Shown: positions 8,679-17,704, counted from the stretch's first letter. The stretch: DNA of 64,000 nt from JANSYL01 sp963921255 (GCA_963921255.3 CAWUEW020000001.1:620001-684000); one strand, 5' to 3'. Numbers and translations: made by a program. Notes: generated by a model from the letters alone, not told the origin.

Positions 8679-9344
8679 ATGCGCTGGACCCTGCCCAATA
8701 CGCTGACGGTGTTTCGACTGATTGCTGCCCCGTTCGTGGGGCTGATCTTCTTGATTCTGCCGCACCCCTACGCGGATTGGATCGCGCTGGTCCTGTTCCT
8801 CAGCGCGTCCCTGACGGATTATGTCGACGGCTATCTCGCCCGGGCCTGGAACCAGATCTCGAGGTTCGGGGCCATGCTGGACCCCATCGCGGACAAGGCC
8901 ATCGTGACCATCGCCCTGGGGACGCTCCTGGCGCTTCACGGGATGCAGGCGATCCTGCTGGTCCCGATCATCGCGATTCTGTTCCGCGAGGTGTTCGTCT
9001 CGGGCCTGCGCGAGTTTCTGGGCGACACGGCCGGAACCCTCAAGGTGACCCGCCTGGCCAAGTGGAAAACCATGGTGCAAATGGTGGCGATCACGCTCCT
9101 GTTCGCCTGGGGTCTGTTCGACCATTACTTCCACATGCAGCTGATCGGGATGGACGCGACCTTGGTGGGCCAGATCCTGGCCGGTGAGGTCGAGGATGCC
9201 ACCGGGCTGACCGCCCTCTACTACGGCCTGATCGCCGTGTCCTACGGTGGCTTGGCGCTGCTTTGGCTGGCCGCCGCTTTGACCCTGATCACCGGTATGG
9301 ATTATTACCGCAAAGCTTTGCCCCATTTGCGAGACCCGCAATGA
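8679..9344 (+). CDS. pgsA: CDP-diacylglycerol--glycerol-3-phosphate 3-phosphatidyltransferase
   Basis: 221 residues with several membrane segments. The CDP-alcohol phosphotransferase motif D-G-x2-A-R-x8-G-x3-D-x3-D is complete: DYVDGYLARAW...FGAMLDPIADK at about residues 46-70. It makes phosphatidylglycerol phosphate, the first committed step to phosphatidylglycerol and cardiolipin in the inner membrane. I chose MRWTLPNTLTVFRL as the start because it is the conserved N-terminus; an in-frame ATG at 8652 is an alternative. The stop overlaps the start of moaD (ATGA). Confidence 0.93.
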   Translation: MRWTLPNTLTVFRLIAAPFVGLIFLILPHPYADWIALVLFLSASLTDYVDGYLARAWNQISRFGAMLDPIADKAIVTIALGTLLALHGMQAILLVPIIAILFREVFVSGLREFLGDTAGTLKVTRLAKWKTMVQMVAITLLFAWGLFDHYFHMQLIGMDATLVGQILAGEVEDATGLTALYYGLIAVSYGGLALLWLAAALTLITGMDYYRKALPHLRDPQ

Positions 9345-9592
9345 CCCTCTCGATCCGATACTTTGCCTGGCTGCGCGAGCGCGTGGGCACGCCGTCCGAA
9401 ACGGTCGAGACCGAGGCCGCAACCGTCGCCGATCTCATCGAGGAACTGAAGGCGCGGGATGAGGGGTATGCGCTTGCCTTTTCCGACCCGGGATCCATCC
9501 GCGCGGCCATTGACCAGGAACTGGTGGCGTTCGACGCCCCGCTGGCCGGGGCCTCTGAAGTGGCGTTCTTCCCACCGATGACCGGAGGCTGA
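9341..9592 (+). CDS. moaD: Molybdopterin synthase sulfur carrier subunit
   Basis: 83 residues, ubiquitin-like beta-grasp fold, ending in MTGG. The C-terminal Gly-Gly is the site that is adenylated and then thiocarboxylated to carry sulfur for the dithiolene of molybdopterin. MTLSIRYFAWLRERVG is the usual opening. It overlaps pgsA by 4 bp and precedes moaE by 4 bp, so the three are cotranscribed. MsrP (52.1 kb) is one molybdenum enzyme of this window that needs the cofactor. Confidence 0.95.
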   Translation: MTLSIRYFAWLRERVGTPSETVETEAATVADLIEELKARDEGYALAFSDPGSIRAAIDQELVAFDAPLAGASEVAFFPPMTGG

Positions 9593-9596
9593 ACCG

Positions 9597-10043
9597 GTGG
9601 ACCCGATCCGTGTCCAATCCGAGCGGTTCGATATGGGGGCCGAACTGAATGCCTTTGCGGCCTCGGTCGATGGGGCGGGGGCCGTGGTCAGCTTTTCCGG
9701 GATCACCCGCGATCTGGCCTCCGGGGACCTGACCGCGATGGTGATCGAACATTATCCGGGCATGACCGAAAAGGCCCTGGCCAAGATCCGCGCCACCGCC
9801 ATCGAGAGGTTCGATCTGGCCGACGCGATGATCCTGCACCGCTATGGCCGCCTTGCGCCGTCCGAGCCGATCATGATGGTCGCAACCGCCGCGCGGCACC
9901 GACAGGCGGCCTTCGAGGGCGCGGCTTACCTGATGGATTACCTGAAGTCGCGCGCGCCCTTCTGGAAGCAGGAAATCACACCCGATGGCGCCGCATGGGT
10001 CGCCGCCAAGGACAGCGACGAGGACGCCCTCAACCGCTGGTAA
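9597..10043 (+). CDS. moaE: Molybdopterin synthase catalytic subunit
   Basis: 148 residues with a GTG start at 9597; a ribosome site CGGAGG at 9583-9588 lies inside the end of moaD. Recognisable MoaE segments are VVSFSGITRD, MVIEHYPGMTEKAL, HRYGRLAPSEPIMMVATAA and the substrate-binding PFWKQEI with the catalytic lysine (KSRAPFWKQE). With MoaD it converts cyclic pyranopterin phosphate to molybdopterin. The length is standard. Confidence 0.95.
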   Translation: MDPIRVQSERFDMGAELNAFAASVDGAGAVVSFSGITRDLASGDLTAMVIEHYPGMTEKALAKIRATAIERFDLADAMILHRYGRLAPSEPIMMVATAARHRQAAFEGAAYLMDYLKSRAPFWKQEITPDGAAWVAAKDSDEDALNRW

Positions 10044-10084
10044 ACACCGGCCACGTGGGGTGCGCTGTGGCCCGCCCGAGGCGG

Positions 10085-10127
10085 CGTTTTTTTGCAAAAA
10101 ACGGTCCAGAAAGCACGTGTTTTCTGG
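10085..10127. repeat. Bipartite palindromic repeat, copy A
   Basis: Two adjacent palindromes lie in the gap between the convergent genes moaE and the coiled-coil protein. The first, at 10085-10103, has GTTTTTT and AAAAAAC arms around TGC; the second, at 10106-10127, has CCAGAAA and TTTCTGG arms around a CACGTG centre. The same pair, with compensating differences in the arms, occurs at 44931-44972 between two other convergent genes. It may act as a two-way transcription terminator. The rest of 10044-10235 holds nothing I can name. Confidence 0.7.
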
Positions 10128-10235
10128 TCCCTGCCCGGGCCGTCAGGACGTGCCGTGGCTGGTCCGCTCGATATAGACCCACAGTTCTTCGGATTCCTGC
10201 CGCGCGTCGCGCAGACCGTCCATCGCCGCGCGCAA

Positions 10236-10475
10236 TTACGCCTCGGTCTGGCTCAGCTGATTTGTCAGCTCTGCCTCGCGCTGCTGGAGATAGGCGATCG
10301 CCTGGTCCCGGGTCTCTTCCGCGTCATGCAGCGCCTTGGCCAACTCTTCCATTTCGTTGAGATCGGCGCTGGAGACCTGGCTGAATTTGACGACCAGCCA
10401 ATGGGCCAGCCAGCCCAACACGAAGGCCACGAACAGAATGACCGCAATGGCGATGATGAATTCCAACCGGTTCAT
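10236..10475 (-). CDS. Small single-pass membrane protein with coiled coil
   Basis: 79 residues. An N-terminal membrane helix (FIIAIAVILFVAFVLGWLAHWLV, about residues 6-28) is followed by a long charged helix rich in Glu, Ala and Gln (about 35-78) that should form a coiled coil. The start overlaps the stop of the upstream OmpA-type gene by 3 bp (ATGA), so it is made together with that protein and may contact it or the cell envelope. I do not recognise a named family. Confidence 0.78.
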   Translation of the reverse strand: MNRLEFIIAIAVILFVAFVLGWLAHWLVVKFSQVSSADLNEMEELAKALHDAEETRDQAIAYLQQREAELTNQLSQTEA

Positions 10476-12430
10476 TCGCTGTCCTCCTCATCGGCAGCGG
10501 CTTGGGCTGCCTCAACTACACTGTCGGGCCGCATCTGGGGGCGAATTTCGGCCCAGACCGCCAGTTGTGCCGCGCGCGCGGCGGCGGCTTCTTCGGCATC
10601 CAGGGCGGCCGCTTCCGTAACCGCTTCGGACAGCAACCGGAACTCGATCCGGCGGTTGGCTTCGCGGCCTTCCTCGGTCTCGTTCGATGCGATGGGTTGG
10701 CTTTCGCCATAGCCCTGGGCCGTCAGGTTCGACACCAGAACGTTGCGGGCCAGAAACCCGTTCAGCACCGAATCCGCCCGGGCCTGGCTGAGGTTCAGGT
10801 TCATCTGCTCGCGCCCCTGGCTGTCCGTGTGGCCGCCGATTTCCATCCGCACATGCCGGCAATCCGGCAAGATGGCCGCGATCGAATCCAGGATCTCGCC
10901 CGCGGCCTCGGTGATCTCGACCGAGCCCGGTTCAAAGACGATCTTCGCGTCATCCTGCACGGCCTGAATGCGGGCCACGCATTCCTCGGGCGATGGCAAC
11001 GAGGCGACCGGGTCCAGCTCTTCGTCATAGGCGATGTTCAACTCGAACCCTTCGCCGCCGCCCAGTTCCTCGGTCAGCAAGCGGCTGATGTTCGAGCGGG
11101 TTTCGGTGCTGCCGGTGCGCCCCGCCAGGACGATCCGATCGGGCTCGACCACGAGGGTCCCCTCGACCAGCAATGACAGCGCTTCAAGACCGACCATGGT
11201 GCGCACCGCCCATCCCTCGGGCAGGTCCGGCACGGCCCGCGTGGCCACATCGGTCTGTGCCAAGCCGAAAAGGGCCGTCGCAAAGGCGCTGACCGATTGG
11301 CCAACCGCGTCTTCGGGCACCCGGCCGCGCAGCGTGATGGCCCCGTCTTCGGTCAGGTCGGCCAGAAAGCGCGCGGGTCCCGCCTCTTCCGTTTCGGGCG
11401 GGTCCGGCAGAACACCGCTGAGGGAAAACAGATCGGGCAGCATGGCCCCCAACTCGCCCACCACGCGGTCGAACCGGTCTTGTTCCGTGCCCTGGATCGC
11501 CACAAGCGTGATGTCCGCGTCGCGGATCGTGACGCTGCCCGAGCCCAACTCGTCCAGCGCGGCGATGGCATATTCGGCGGCATCGGCCCATTGCGGCGAC
11601 GGCGCCCCCAACCCGATCTGACAGGTCAGAAGCCCCGGCGCCCCGGCGGCTTGCGCGGCCGCGATGATTTTGTCGCGCGCCTCCAGCGTGTCGGCGGCGC
11701 AAGTTTCAAAGCGCGGTCCGTCGTCATCAATGACAAAGCGCAAGGTGAACGGGGTGATCACTGGGCGCGGGGCGGAGATGTCGAGGACGATGTCGACATT
11801 GCGGGGCTGGCCGCGCTCCAGCGCCGCGATATAGCCCGCGCGTTCGGCGACGCTGCCGCTGATGGCCTGCACCTCGACCCGGTCCTCGAACACGGTCACC
11901 TTGGAGCGCGGCAATTCCTGCAAGGCGCGCAGCCCGTATTGCAGCGCGGCCTCCCAGGTGCCCGGCACCGGGAAATCCGCGGTTTCGATCATGTCGGTGA
12001 CCTCGACGCCCTCCGCGATCCGGGCGATGGCCTCGGTCACCGCCTCGGCACCGCTGGCCGCGGGGACCAGGCCGATCAACTGGATGCCATCCCCGTTGCG
12101 CAGCATATCAACGGAAAACCGTGGCGGCGCGATGGGCGCATTCTCGGCCACGGTCATCATGTTCACGACACGGTCGGCATCCACGATGGTGCCGGCCAAG
12201 CTGAACGCCCGGAAATTCTCGGCCTCGTCGGGCGCGGTGCCCTGCAGGAACACCTGCAACCCGTCTGCATCCACGGCGACCCAATCCAGGCCGGCAATGG
12301 TCATCTGCGTTTCGACGGCTTCAATCGAGCGACGCTCGACCACGGTTGCGGCCACGACGGCCACGCCCAAGGCAAGGCCCCCGGCCAGCAGGAAAGACGC
12401 CCCGCCGATGATTTGGGAGACACGGTTCAT
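10472..12430 (-). CDS. OmpA-family envelope protein with BON-like repeats
   Basis: 652 residues. An N-terminal membrane anchor (residues 8-30) is followed by about 450 residues of repeated alpha/beta units resembling BON domains, for example VEVTDMIETA, VTVFEDRVEVQAISG, ADITLVAIQGTEQD and AITLRGRVPED. An OmpA-like peptidoglycan-binding domain covers about 500-610 (ILPDCRHVRMEIGGHTDSQG, LNLSQARADSV, GYGESQPIASNETEEGREAN, RRIEF). The tail is acidic. It probably ties the inner membrane to peptidoglycan. It sits upstream of, and overlaps, a small coiled-coil membrane protein. Similar proteins are common in Rhodobacteraceae but have no settled role. Confidence 0.85.
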   Translation of the reverse strand: MNRVSQIIGGASFLLAGGLALGVAVVAATVVERRSIEAVETQMTIAGLDWVAVDADGLQVFLQGTAPDEAENFRAFSLAGTIVDADRVVNMMTVAENAPIAPPRFSVDMLRNGDGIQLIGLVPAASGAEAVTEAIARIAEGVEVTDMIETADFPVPGTWEAALQYGLRALQELPRSKVTVFEDRVEVQAISGSVAERAGYIAALERGQPRNVDIVLDISAPRPVITPFTLRFVIDDDGPRFETCAADTLEARDKIIAAAQAAGAPGLLTCQIGLGAPSPQWADAAEYAIAALDELGSGSVTIRDADITLVAIQGTEQDRFDRVVGELGAMLPDLFSLSGVLPDPPETEEAGPARFLADLTEDGAITLRGRVPEDAVGQSVSAFATALFGLAQTDVATRAVPDLPEGWAVRTMVGLEALSLLVEGTLVVEPDRIVLAGRTGSTETRSNISRLLTEELGGGEGFELNIAYDEELDPVASLPSPEECVARIQAVQDDAKIVFEPGSVEITEAAGEILDSIAAILPDCRHVRMEIGGHTDSQGREQMNLNLSQARADSVLNGFLARNVLVSNLTAQGYGESQPIASNETEEGREANRRIEFRLLSEAVTEAAALDAEEAAAARAAQLAVWAEIRPQMRPDSVVEAAQAAADEEDSE

Positions 12431-12495
12431 AAGTGTGCTTCGGACCCGCTGCTCGGATTTTTTGCGAATCTACAGAACGTCGCGCGCCGGTTCAA

Positions 12496-13458
12496 TCAGA
12501 CCAGCGCCGCGATCAGGAAAAAGCCGGCAAGAATAAGCCCAGTGTCCCGATTTGAGCGGAAAAGCCGCATGCAGAGCGCCGGGTCGTCGATATCAAGCTG
12601 GCTGAGCTGCCACAGCATATGCCAGCCCATGGCCCAAACGCCGGCGATCCCAAGCACAAGGGCCAGGACGTTCCCGCCGGGCACCAGCGCCAAAATCACG
12701 GCCAGTCCAAGCAGGACCACCGTCGCCATCAGGAACCCGCGCAGCCACAGCTTGGTCGCCGCTCCAAACAGCCGCGCGGTCGATTTCACGCCGATCAGGG
12801 CGTCGTCCTCGGTGTCCTGGTGGGCATAGATCGTATCGTAGAACAGGGTCCAGGCGACACCGCCCAGATAGAGAAACACCGCCGGCCACCCCAAGCTGCC
12901 GGTCGAGGCCGTCCAGGCCAGAAGCGCCCCCCAATTGAAGGCGATCCCCAGAAACACCTGGGGCCACCACGTGAAGCGTTTGGCGAACGGATAGATCGCG
13001 ACGGGCAACAGCGACAGGATGCCAAGCAGGATCGCAGTGAGGTTGAAGGTCAGAAGGATGCCAAAGGCGATCAACGCCTGCACCACCAGCCAGACAAAGG
13101 CCTGTCGCGGCGTGACCTGCCCCGCGGGGATCGGGCGGCTTTTGGTGCGGGCCACGGCGGCGTCAAAGTCGCGGTCGGTGATGTCGTTCCAGGTACAGCC
13201 CGCGCCGCGCATGAGGAACGCGCCAAGCGCGCAGCCCACCACGATCCAGGCGTCAAAGGCCTGAAACCCCGTACCATTGGCGGCCGCCAGGAACACGCCC
13301 CACCAACAGGGCAACAACAAAAGCCATGTGCCAATCGGTCGGTCCGCCCGGCTCAGCCGCAAGTAGGGCCGCGTGGGGGCGGGTGCAAAATGGTCGACCC
13401 AGTTGCCGCGCACCGCGTCGGCCACTTGTCCCTCTGGCGTTTCCTGTGCCTCGCTCAT
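12496..13458 (-). CDS. ubiA: 4-hydroxybenzoate polyprenyltransferase
   Basis: 320 residues, eight or nine membrane segments. The two Asp-rich Mg-diphosphate motifs are present: NDITDRDFD (about residue 95) and DTIYAHQDTEDD (about 215). LSRADRPIGTWLLLLPCWW near residue 40 is typical of UbiA. It attaches the polyprenyl tail to 4-hydroxybenzoate in ubiquinone synthesis. The start MSEAQETPEGQ at 13458 lies 12 bp from the divergent rsmE start, so the two promoters must overlap. Confidence 0.93.
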   Translation of the reverse strand: MSEAQETPEGQVADAVRGNWVDHFAPAPTRPYLRLSRADRPIGTWLLLLPCWWGVFLAAANGTGFQAFDAWIVVGCALGAFLMRGAGCTWNDITDRDFDAAVARTKSRPIPAGQVTPRQAFVWLVVQALIAFGILLTFNLTAILLGILSLLPVAIYPFAKRFTWWPQVFLGIAFNWGALLAWTASTGSLGWPAVFLYLGGVAWTLFYDTIYAHQDTEDDALIGVKSTARLFGAATKLWLRGFLMATVVLLGLAVILALVPGGNVLALVLGIAGVWAMGWHMLWQLSQLDIDDPALCMRLFRSNRDTGLILAGFFLIAALV

Positions 13459-13470
13459 ACTGTCCTGCCC

Positions 13471-14202
13471 ATGACAGATCGCCCCAAAATTCGCCTCTAT
13501 GTAGACCAGCCCTTGGGGGCGGGGCAAACGGTGTCCCTGTCGCGGGACCATGCGCAGTATCTGTTTGCCGTGATGCGGCTTGAGGCCGGCGCACAGATCG
13601 CCGTTTTCAACGGGCGCGACGGGGAATGGCGCGGCGAAATTGTCGAAGGCTCCAAACGCGGTGGAGTGCTTGTGTGCCAGGACCAGACCGCGCCCTTGCA
13701 GATGCCGCCGGATCTTTGGCTGTTTTTTGCGCCCATCAAGAAAGCCCGCACCGATTTCATTGTCGAAAAGGCAGCAGAACTGGGGGCGGCGCGCATCTGT
13801 CCGGTCCAGACGGCCTTCACCAATTCCGAGCGCATTCGGCAGGATCGGTTGCAGGCCCATGCGATCGAGGCGGCCGAGCAATGCGGCGGCACCTACGTGC
13901 CCGAGGTGACAGAGCTGCGCCGTCTGGCCGAGGTTTTGGACAGCTGGCCCGAAGACCGCCACCTGATCTTTGCCGACGAATCGCTCGTGGGCGCGAAGGA
14001 CGCCCTGTCCAAGGCGCCGGCGGTGGACAAATGGGCCATCCTGGTCGGGCCCGAAGGCGGGTTCTCGGACGGTGAACGCACACGACTGCGCAGCCTACCC
14101 TTTGTCACCCCGATCAGTTTGGGACCACGCATTCTACGCGCCGACACGGCGGCCGCGGCGGCGTTGACCCTGTGGCAATCCGAACGGGGGGATTGGCGGT
14201 GA
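13471..14202 (+). CDS. rsmE: 16S rRNA (uracil-1498-N3)-methyltransferase
   Basis: 243 residues. An N-terminal PUA-like part (KIRLYVDQPLGAGQ; DHAQYLFAVMRLEAGA) precedes a SPOUT methyltransferase domain with the knot signatures LVGPEGGFSDGE and ISLGPRILRADTAAAAAL, which bind S-adenosylmethionine. It methylates U1498 near the decoding centre of 16S rRNA. The length agrees with the family. It is divergent from ubiA with only 12 bp between the starts. Confidence 0.93.
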   Translation: MTDRPKIRLYVDQPLGAGQTVSLSRDHAQYLFAVMRLEAGAQIAVFNGRDGEWRGEIVEGSKRGGVLVCQDQTAPLQMPPDLWLFFAPIKKARTDFIVEKAAELGAARICPVQTAFTNSERIRQDRLQAHAIEAAEQCGGTYVPEVTELRRLAEVLDSWPEDRHLIFADESLVGAKDALSKAPAVDKWAILVGPEGGFSDGERTRLRSLPFVTPISLGPRILRADTAAAAALTLWQSERGDWR

Positions 14203-14240
14203 CGGCGCCCGCGACCGGCCGACCCGTGCGCCGTGATCCG

Positions 14241-14282
14241 GCAAACTCTGGGCAGAGTTTGCCCCCGCTTTGTGCAAAGCGG
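14241..14282. repeat. Two tandem perfect palindromes
   Basis: GCAAACTCT and AGAGTTTGC form 9-bp arms around a GGGC loop (14241-14262). Immediately after it, CCGCTTTG and CAAAGCGG form 8-bp arms around TG (14265-14282). They lie 38 bp after rsmE and end 11 bp before the next start, so they could shape or halt the transcript between the two genes. Neither is followed by a T run. Confidence 0.7.
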
Positions 14283-14293
14283 AGGCCCGGCGC

Positions 14294-14830
14294 ATGAGTG
14301 GGTTTCTTCGCCCCGAAGCGGCTGCCACGCTGCGCCAGTGGCGCGATGTCCTTGCGGCCCTGGCCGTCATCGCGCTTGGGCTTTGGATCACCTACAGCCC
14401 GGGGCCGATCGTGCAGGGGTTCGGGTGGGTTCTGGTGGCCGGTGGCGCGCTCATGTTCCTGCCGGCGCTGCGCCGGGCCCGGTTTGCCGCGCGGGGCCAT
14501 GCCGGGGCCGGACCGGGGGTGGTGCGTATCGACGAAGGTCGCGTGCTTTATATGGGGCCGGTCACCGGCGGCGCGATTGCCCTGCGCGAAATGACGGCCC
14601 TGCACCTGCGCCGCGACGATGCGACCACGGCCCATTGGGTTCTGGCCGAGGCCGGTGCGCTTTTGACCATCCCGACCGATGCGGCGGGGTCGGACGCGCT
14701 GTTCGATGCATTCACGGCGCTGGAGGGGCTGTCGGCCGACCGCCTGATCGCGGCACTGTCGGGCGACCAGCCCGGCACCACGCGGCTGTGGGTGCGTGAT
14801 CGCACAGAGCCTTCGCTGCCCACGCCTTGA
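14294..14830 (+). CDS. Membrane protein of unknown function
   Basis: 178 residues. Two membrane segments are seen at about 18-36 (VLAALAVIALGLWITY) and 42-60 (GFGWVLVAGGALMFLPAL), followed by a soluble domain rich in beta strands (GVVRIDEGRVLYMGPVTGG; LREMTALHLRRDD) that may sit in the cytoplasm and resembles membrane-anchored PH-like domains only loosely. It lies between rsmE and gshA. I do not recognise the family. Confidence 0.75.
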   Translation: MSGFLRPEAAATLRQWRDVLAALAVIALGLWITYSPGPIVQGFGWVLVAGGALMFLPALRRARFAARGHAGAGPGVVRIDEGRVLYMGPVTGGAIALREMTALHLRRDDATTAHWVLAEAGALLTIPTDAAGSDALFDAFTALEGLSADRLIAALSGDQPGTTRLWVRDRTEPSLPTP

Positions 14831-14896
14831 CAGTTCCCACCACTGCAGTCACGTCTGACCCGCAACACACGTGCCAACCAAATTGAGAGCCCGCGC

Positions 14897-16267
14897 ATGT
14901 CCATCCCCCAATCCGGCGGCGGCCCCATCGAAAGCCATGACGATCTGGCCGGGTATCTGGCCGCGGGCTGTAAACCGAAGGCCGATTGGCGCATCGGAAC
15001 CGAGCATGAGAAGTTCGGCTACTGTCGCGACACGCTGAACCCGCTGCCCTATGACGGCCCCCGCTCGATCAAGGCCGTGCTCGAAGGGTTGCGCGACCGG
15101 TTCGGATGGGCGCCGGTTCTGGAGGCGGGCCACATCATCGGGCTGGAGAAAGACGGCGCGAATGTCAGCCTTGAGCCCGGCGGGCAGTTGGAGCTGTCCG
15201 GCGCCCCGTTGGAAAACATCCACCAGACCTGTGACGAGGTGAACGAACACCTCCGTCAGGTGCGCGAGGTGGCCGAGGGCATAGGTGTCGAGTTCATCGG
15301 CCTGGGCGCGGCCCCGATCTGGCGTCACGATGACATGCCGATGATGCCCAAAGGGCGCTACCGGCTGATGACCGAATACATGGATCGGGTCGGAACGCTT
15401 GGGAAAACCATGATGTACCGGACCTGCACGGTGCAGGTGAACCTCGACTTCGCGTCCGAGGCCGACATGGTGCAGAAGATGCGTGTTGCGCTGGCGTTGC
15501 AGCCGGTGGCAACCGCGCTTTTTGCCAACTCGCCGTTCATCGACGGGGCGCCCAACGGCCACAAATCCTGGCGCTCGCGCGTGTGGCGCGATCTGGACGC
15601 GGACCGCACGGGCATGTTGCCCTTTGTCTTCGAGGGCGGGTTTGGGTTTGAACGCTATGCTGAGTACGCGCTCGATGTGCCGATGTATTTCGTCTACCGC
15701 GATGGTCAGTATATCGACGCGCGGGGCCAAAGCTTCCGGGATTTCCTGGATGGCAAACTGCCCGCCCTGCCGGGCGAAATGCCCACGCTCAGCGATTGGG
15801 CCGATCATCTGACGACGATCTTCCCCGAGGCGCGGCTGAAGAAGTTCATCGAAATGCGCGGCGCCGATGGCGGCCCGTGGCGGCGCCTGTGCGCGCTGCC
15901 CGCGTTCTGGGTTGGCCTGACCTACGATCAGGGCGCATTGGATGCCGCCTGGGACCTCGTCAAGGACTGGGATGAAGACACCCGCCAGTCCCTGCGGGTC
16001 GAGGCCTCGGTCCACGCGCTGCAGGCCGAGGTGGGCGGGATCAAGATGCACGATCTCGCGCGCGAGGTGCTGTCGATTGCCGAAGCCGGACTGGCCGCAC
16101 GGGCGCAACCGGGTGCGGGCGGGCTGATCCCGGATGAGACGCATTTCCTGAACGCATTGAAGGACAGCGTCGAGACCGGCCAAGTTCCGTCAGATGAGCT
16201 TTTGGCCCAGTATCACGGCGATTGGGACGGCGATCTGAGCCAGATTTACGGCGCCTACAGCTACTAG
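14897..16267 (+). CDS. gshA: Glutamate--cysteine ligase
   Basis: 456 residues of the plant/alphaproteobacterial type. WRIGTEHEKFGY (residues about 33-44) holds the conserved Glu pair for metal and glutamate binding; SLEPGGQLELSG, MYRTCTVQVNLDF, NSPFIDGAPNGHKSWRSRVW and FIEMRGADGGPW are other family blocks. It makes gamma-glutamylcysteine from glutamate, cysteine and ATP, the first step of glutathione synthesis in the cytoplasm. Convergent with the DUF805 gene. Confidence 0.94.
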   Translation: MSIPQSGGGPIESHDDLAGYLAAGCKPKADWRIGTEHEKFGYCRDTLNPLPYDGPRSIKAVLEGLRDRFGWAPVLEAGHIIGLEKDGANVSLEPGGQLELSGAPLENIHQTCDEVNEHLRQVREVAEGIGVEFIGLGAAPIWRHDDMPMMPKGRYRLMTEYMDRVGTLGKTMMYRTCTVQVNLDFASEADMVQKMRVALALQPVATALFANSPFIDGAPNGHKSWRSRVWRDLDADRTGMLPFVFEGGFGFERYAEYALDVPMYFVYRDGQYIDARGQSFRDFLDGKLPALPGEMPTLSDWADHLTTIFPEARLKKFIEMRGADGGPWRRLCALPAFWVGLTYDQGALDAAWDLVKDWDEDTRQSLRVEASVHALQAEVGGIKMHDLAREVLSIAEAGLAARAQPGAGGLIPDETHFLNALKDSVETGQVPSDELLAQYHGDWDGDLSQIYGAYSY

Positions 16268-16280
16268 GCGCCCGGCGGTC

Positions 16281-16967
16281 TCAGGCCTTTTTCGCGCCTG
16301 CCAGAACACGGTCGCGATAGAGCGCCCGAATTTCGGCTTTGCGGAGCGCCTCGGCCTGTTCCGCATCGGCCCCCGTCAGTTTGGACGCAAAGGCCGGATG
16401 GCTTGGCGTTCCTTCCAGTTCGTCCTTGGGGTCCGGACCAAACCGGTTTTCACCGGTTGTGCCGGCCTGGCAAAAGACCAGAAGGTACCACAGGAACACA
16501 ACCAGCCCCACGGCGCCCGCGATCAGTGCGGGAAAGAACGCCATTTCGGGCACGGCGGCGCGGGCGCCGACAAAGCCCGCCGCAAAGGCCAGCAGGATGC
16601 TCAGCAAGGCGGGCTTGAGCAGCCACCAGCCCCGCCGGTCCGTATCATGGAGCCGCCGCACGGTGACCGCCCACCCCGGCACGGTAAAGGCGAAGAACCC
16701 GATCACCCCGAACGCGATCGACAGCGTCGAGGCCAGATCGGCGTTCTGCTCCATCCAGGAGGTCGCGCTCACCAGCTTGGAGTCGTATTGCACGAGGCTC
16801 GGGTCCGCCTGGATCATCGCCAGAACGACAATCACCGCGATGACGTTCAGAGAGAAACTCGCGATGAAAACGAAGACCTGAAACCACCAGAATTCCGCCC
16901 GGCTCGCCCGGCCGGAGAAGGTGAAATACTTGCCGTAAACAGACCGGACGGCGCCGAAGAAGCCCAT
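16281..16967 (-). CDS. DUF805 family membrane protein
   Basis: 228 residues. It opens with MGFFGAVRSVYGKYFTFSGRASRAEFWWF, the usual DUF805 beginning (short helix, then RASRAEFWWF), and has RRLHDTDRRGWW in the loop between later membrane segments, the other family mark. About four membrane helices are seen. GENRFGPDP at about residue 175 is also typical. A C-terminal charged helix of about 40 residues is longer than usual. Role unknown; related proteins are small inner-membrane proteins without a clear function. Confidence 0.88.
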   Translation of the reverse strand: MGFFGAVRSVYGKYFTFSGRASRAEFWWFQVFVFIASFSLNVIAVIVVLAMIQADPSLVQYDSKLVSATSWMEQNADLASTLSIAFGVIGFFAFTVPGWAVTVRRLHDTDRRGWWLLKPALLSILLAFAAGFVGARAAVPEMAFFPALIAGAVGLVVFLWYLLVFCQAGTTGENRFGPDPKDELEGTPSHPAFASKLTGADAEQAEALRKAEIRALYRDRVLAGAKKA

Positions 16968-17092
16968 AATGCGATAACCCGAGTGCGTTTGACCATGTGT
17001 GTGGCTTGGATCGTGCCTGAACACTGTGGCCAGAGATGGGCAAGCCGGGGTCAAATCTCGGGATTTGGGTGGGTGTGGCGCGGGGCGCGGGC

Positions 17093-17704
17093 CTAGCCCT
17101 TTTGCCCGATCTTGGTTTCCTGCCCAGACATCAGCCGGGAGATGTTTTCCTGGTGCCGCACAAAGATCAGCGCCGCAAGCGCGACACAGAGGGCACCGGC
17201 CTCGGGCGCGCCCAGGACGGTGGCAAAGGCCGGGGACAGCGCCGCCGCCACGAGGGCCGACAGCGACGAATAGCGCGTGACCGCCGCCACCAGCAGCCAG
17301 GTCACGCAGGCGGCTGCCCCCACCGGCCAGGCCAGCGCCCAGAGCGTGCCCAGAAAGGTCGCCACGCCCTTGCCGCCGCTGAAGCCAAGGTAGATCGGAT
17401 AACAATGCCCCAGAAAGGCCGCGAATCCCGCGACCTGGGCGGCGTCTTCGCCCACCAGAACCCGGGCGATCAGAACCGCGAACGCGCCTTTGCCGGCATC
17501 CATGATCAAGGTCAGGGCCGCGGCCAGTTTGTTGCCCGTGCGCAGGACGTTGGTGGCCCCGATATTGCCGGATCCGAACTGGCGCAAATCGCCCAGGCCG
17601 AACAGGCGCGCCATCACGATGCCGAACGGCACCGCGCCAAGCAGATAGGCCAGAAGCGCGACGAGGCCCAATGTGCCAAGCTCGGAGGTCAGGGCCGGGA
17701 TCAT
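17093..17704 (-). CDS. plsY: Acyl-phosphate glycerol-3-phosphate acyltransferase
   Basis: 203 residues, five membrane segments. The three PlsY motifs are present: SGNIGATNVLRTGNK (residues about 44-58), GHCYPIYLGFSGGKGVATFLG (about 103-123) and a final loop VRHQENISRL. It acylates glycerol-3-phosphate with acyl-phosphate, the first step of phospholipid synthesis in the inner membrane. It overlaps the end of the pyrC-like gene by 4 bp, so it is the last gene of the pyrB operon. Confidence 0.94.
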   Translation of the reverse strand: MIPALTSELGTLGLVALLAYLLGAVPFGIVMARLFGLGDLRQFGSGNIGATNVLRTGNKLAAALTLIMDAGKGAFAVLIARVLVGEDAAQVAGFAAFLGHCYPIYLGFSGGKGVATFLGTLWALAWPVGAAACVTWLLVAAVTRYSSLSALVAAALSPAFATVLGAPEAGALCVALAALIFVRHQENISRLMSGQETKIGQKG

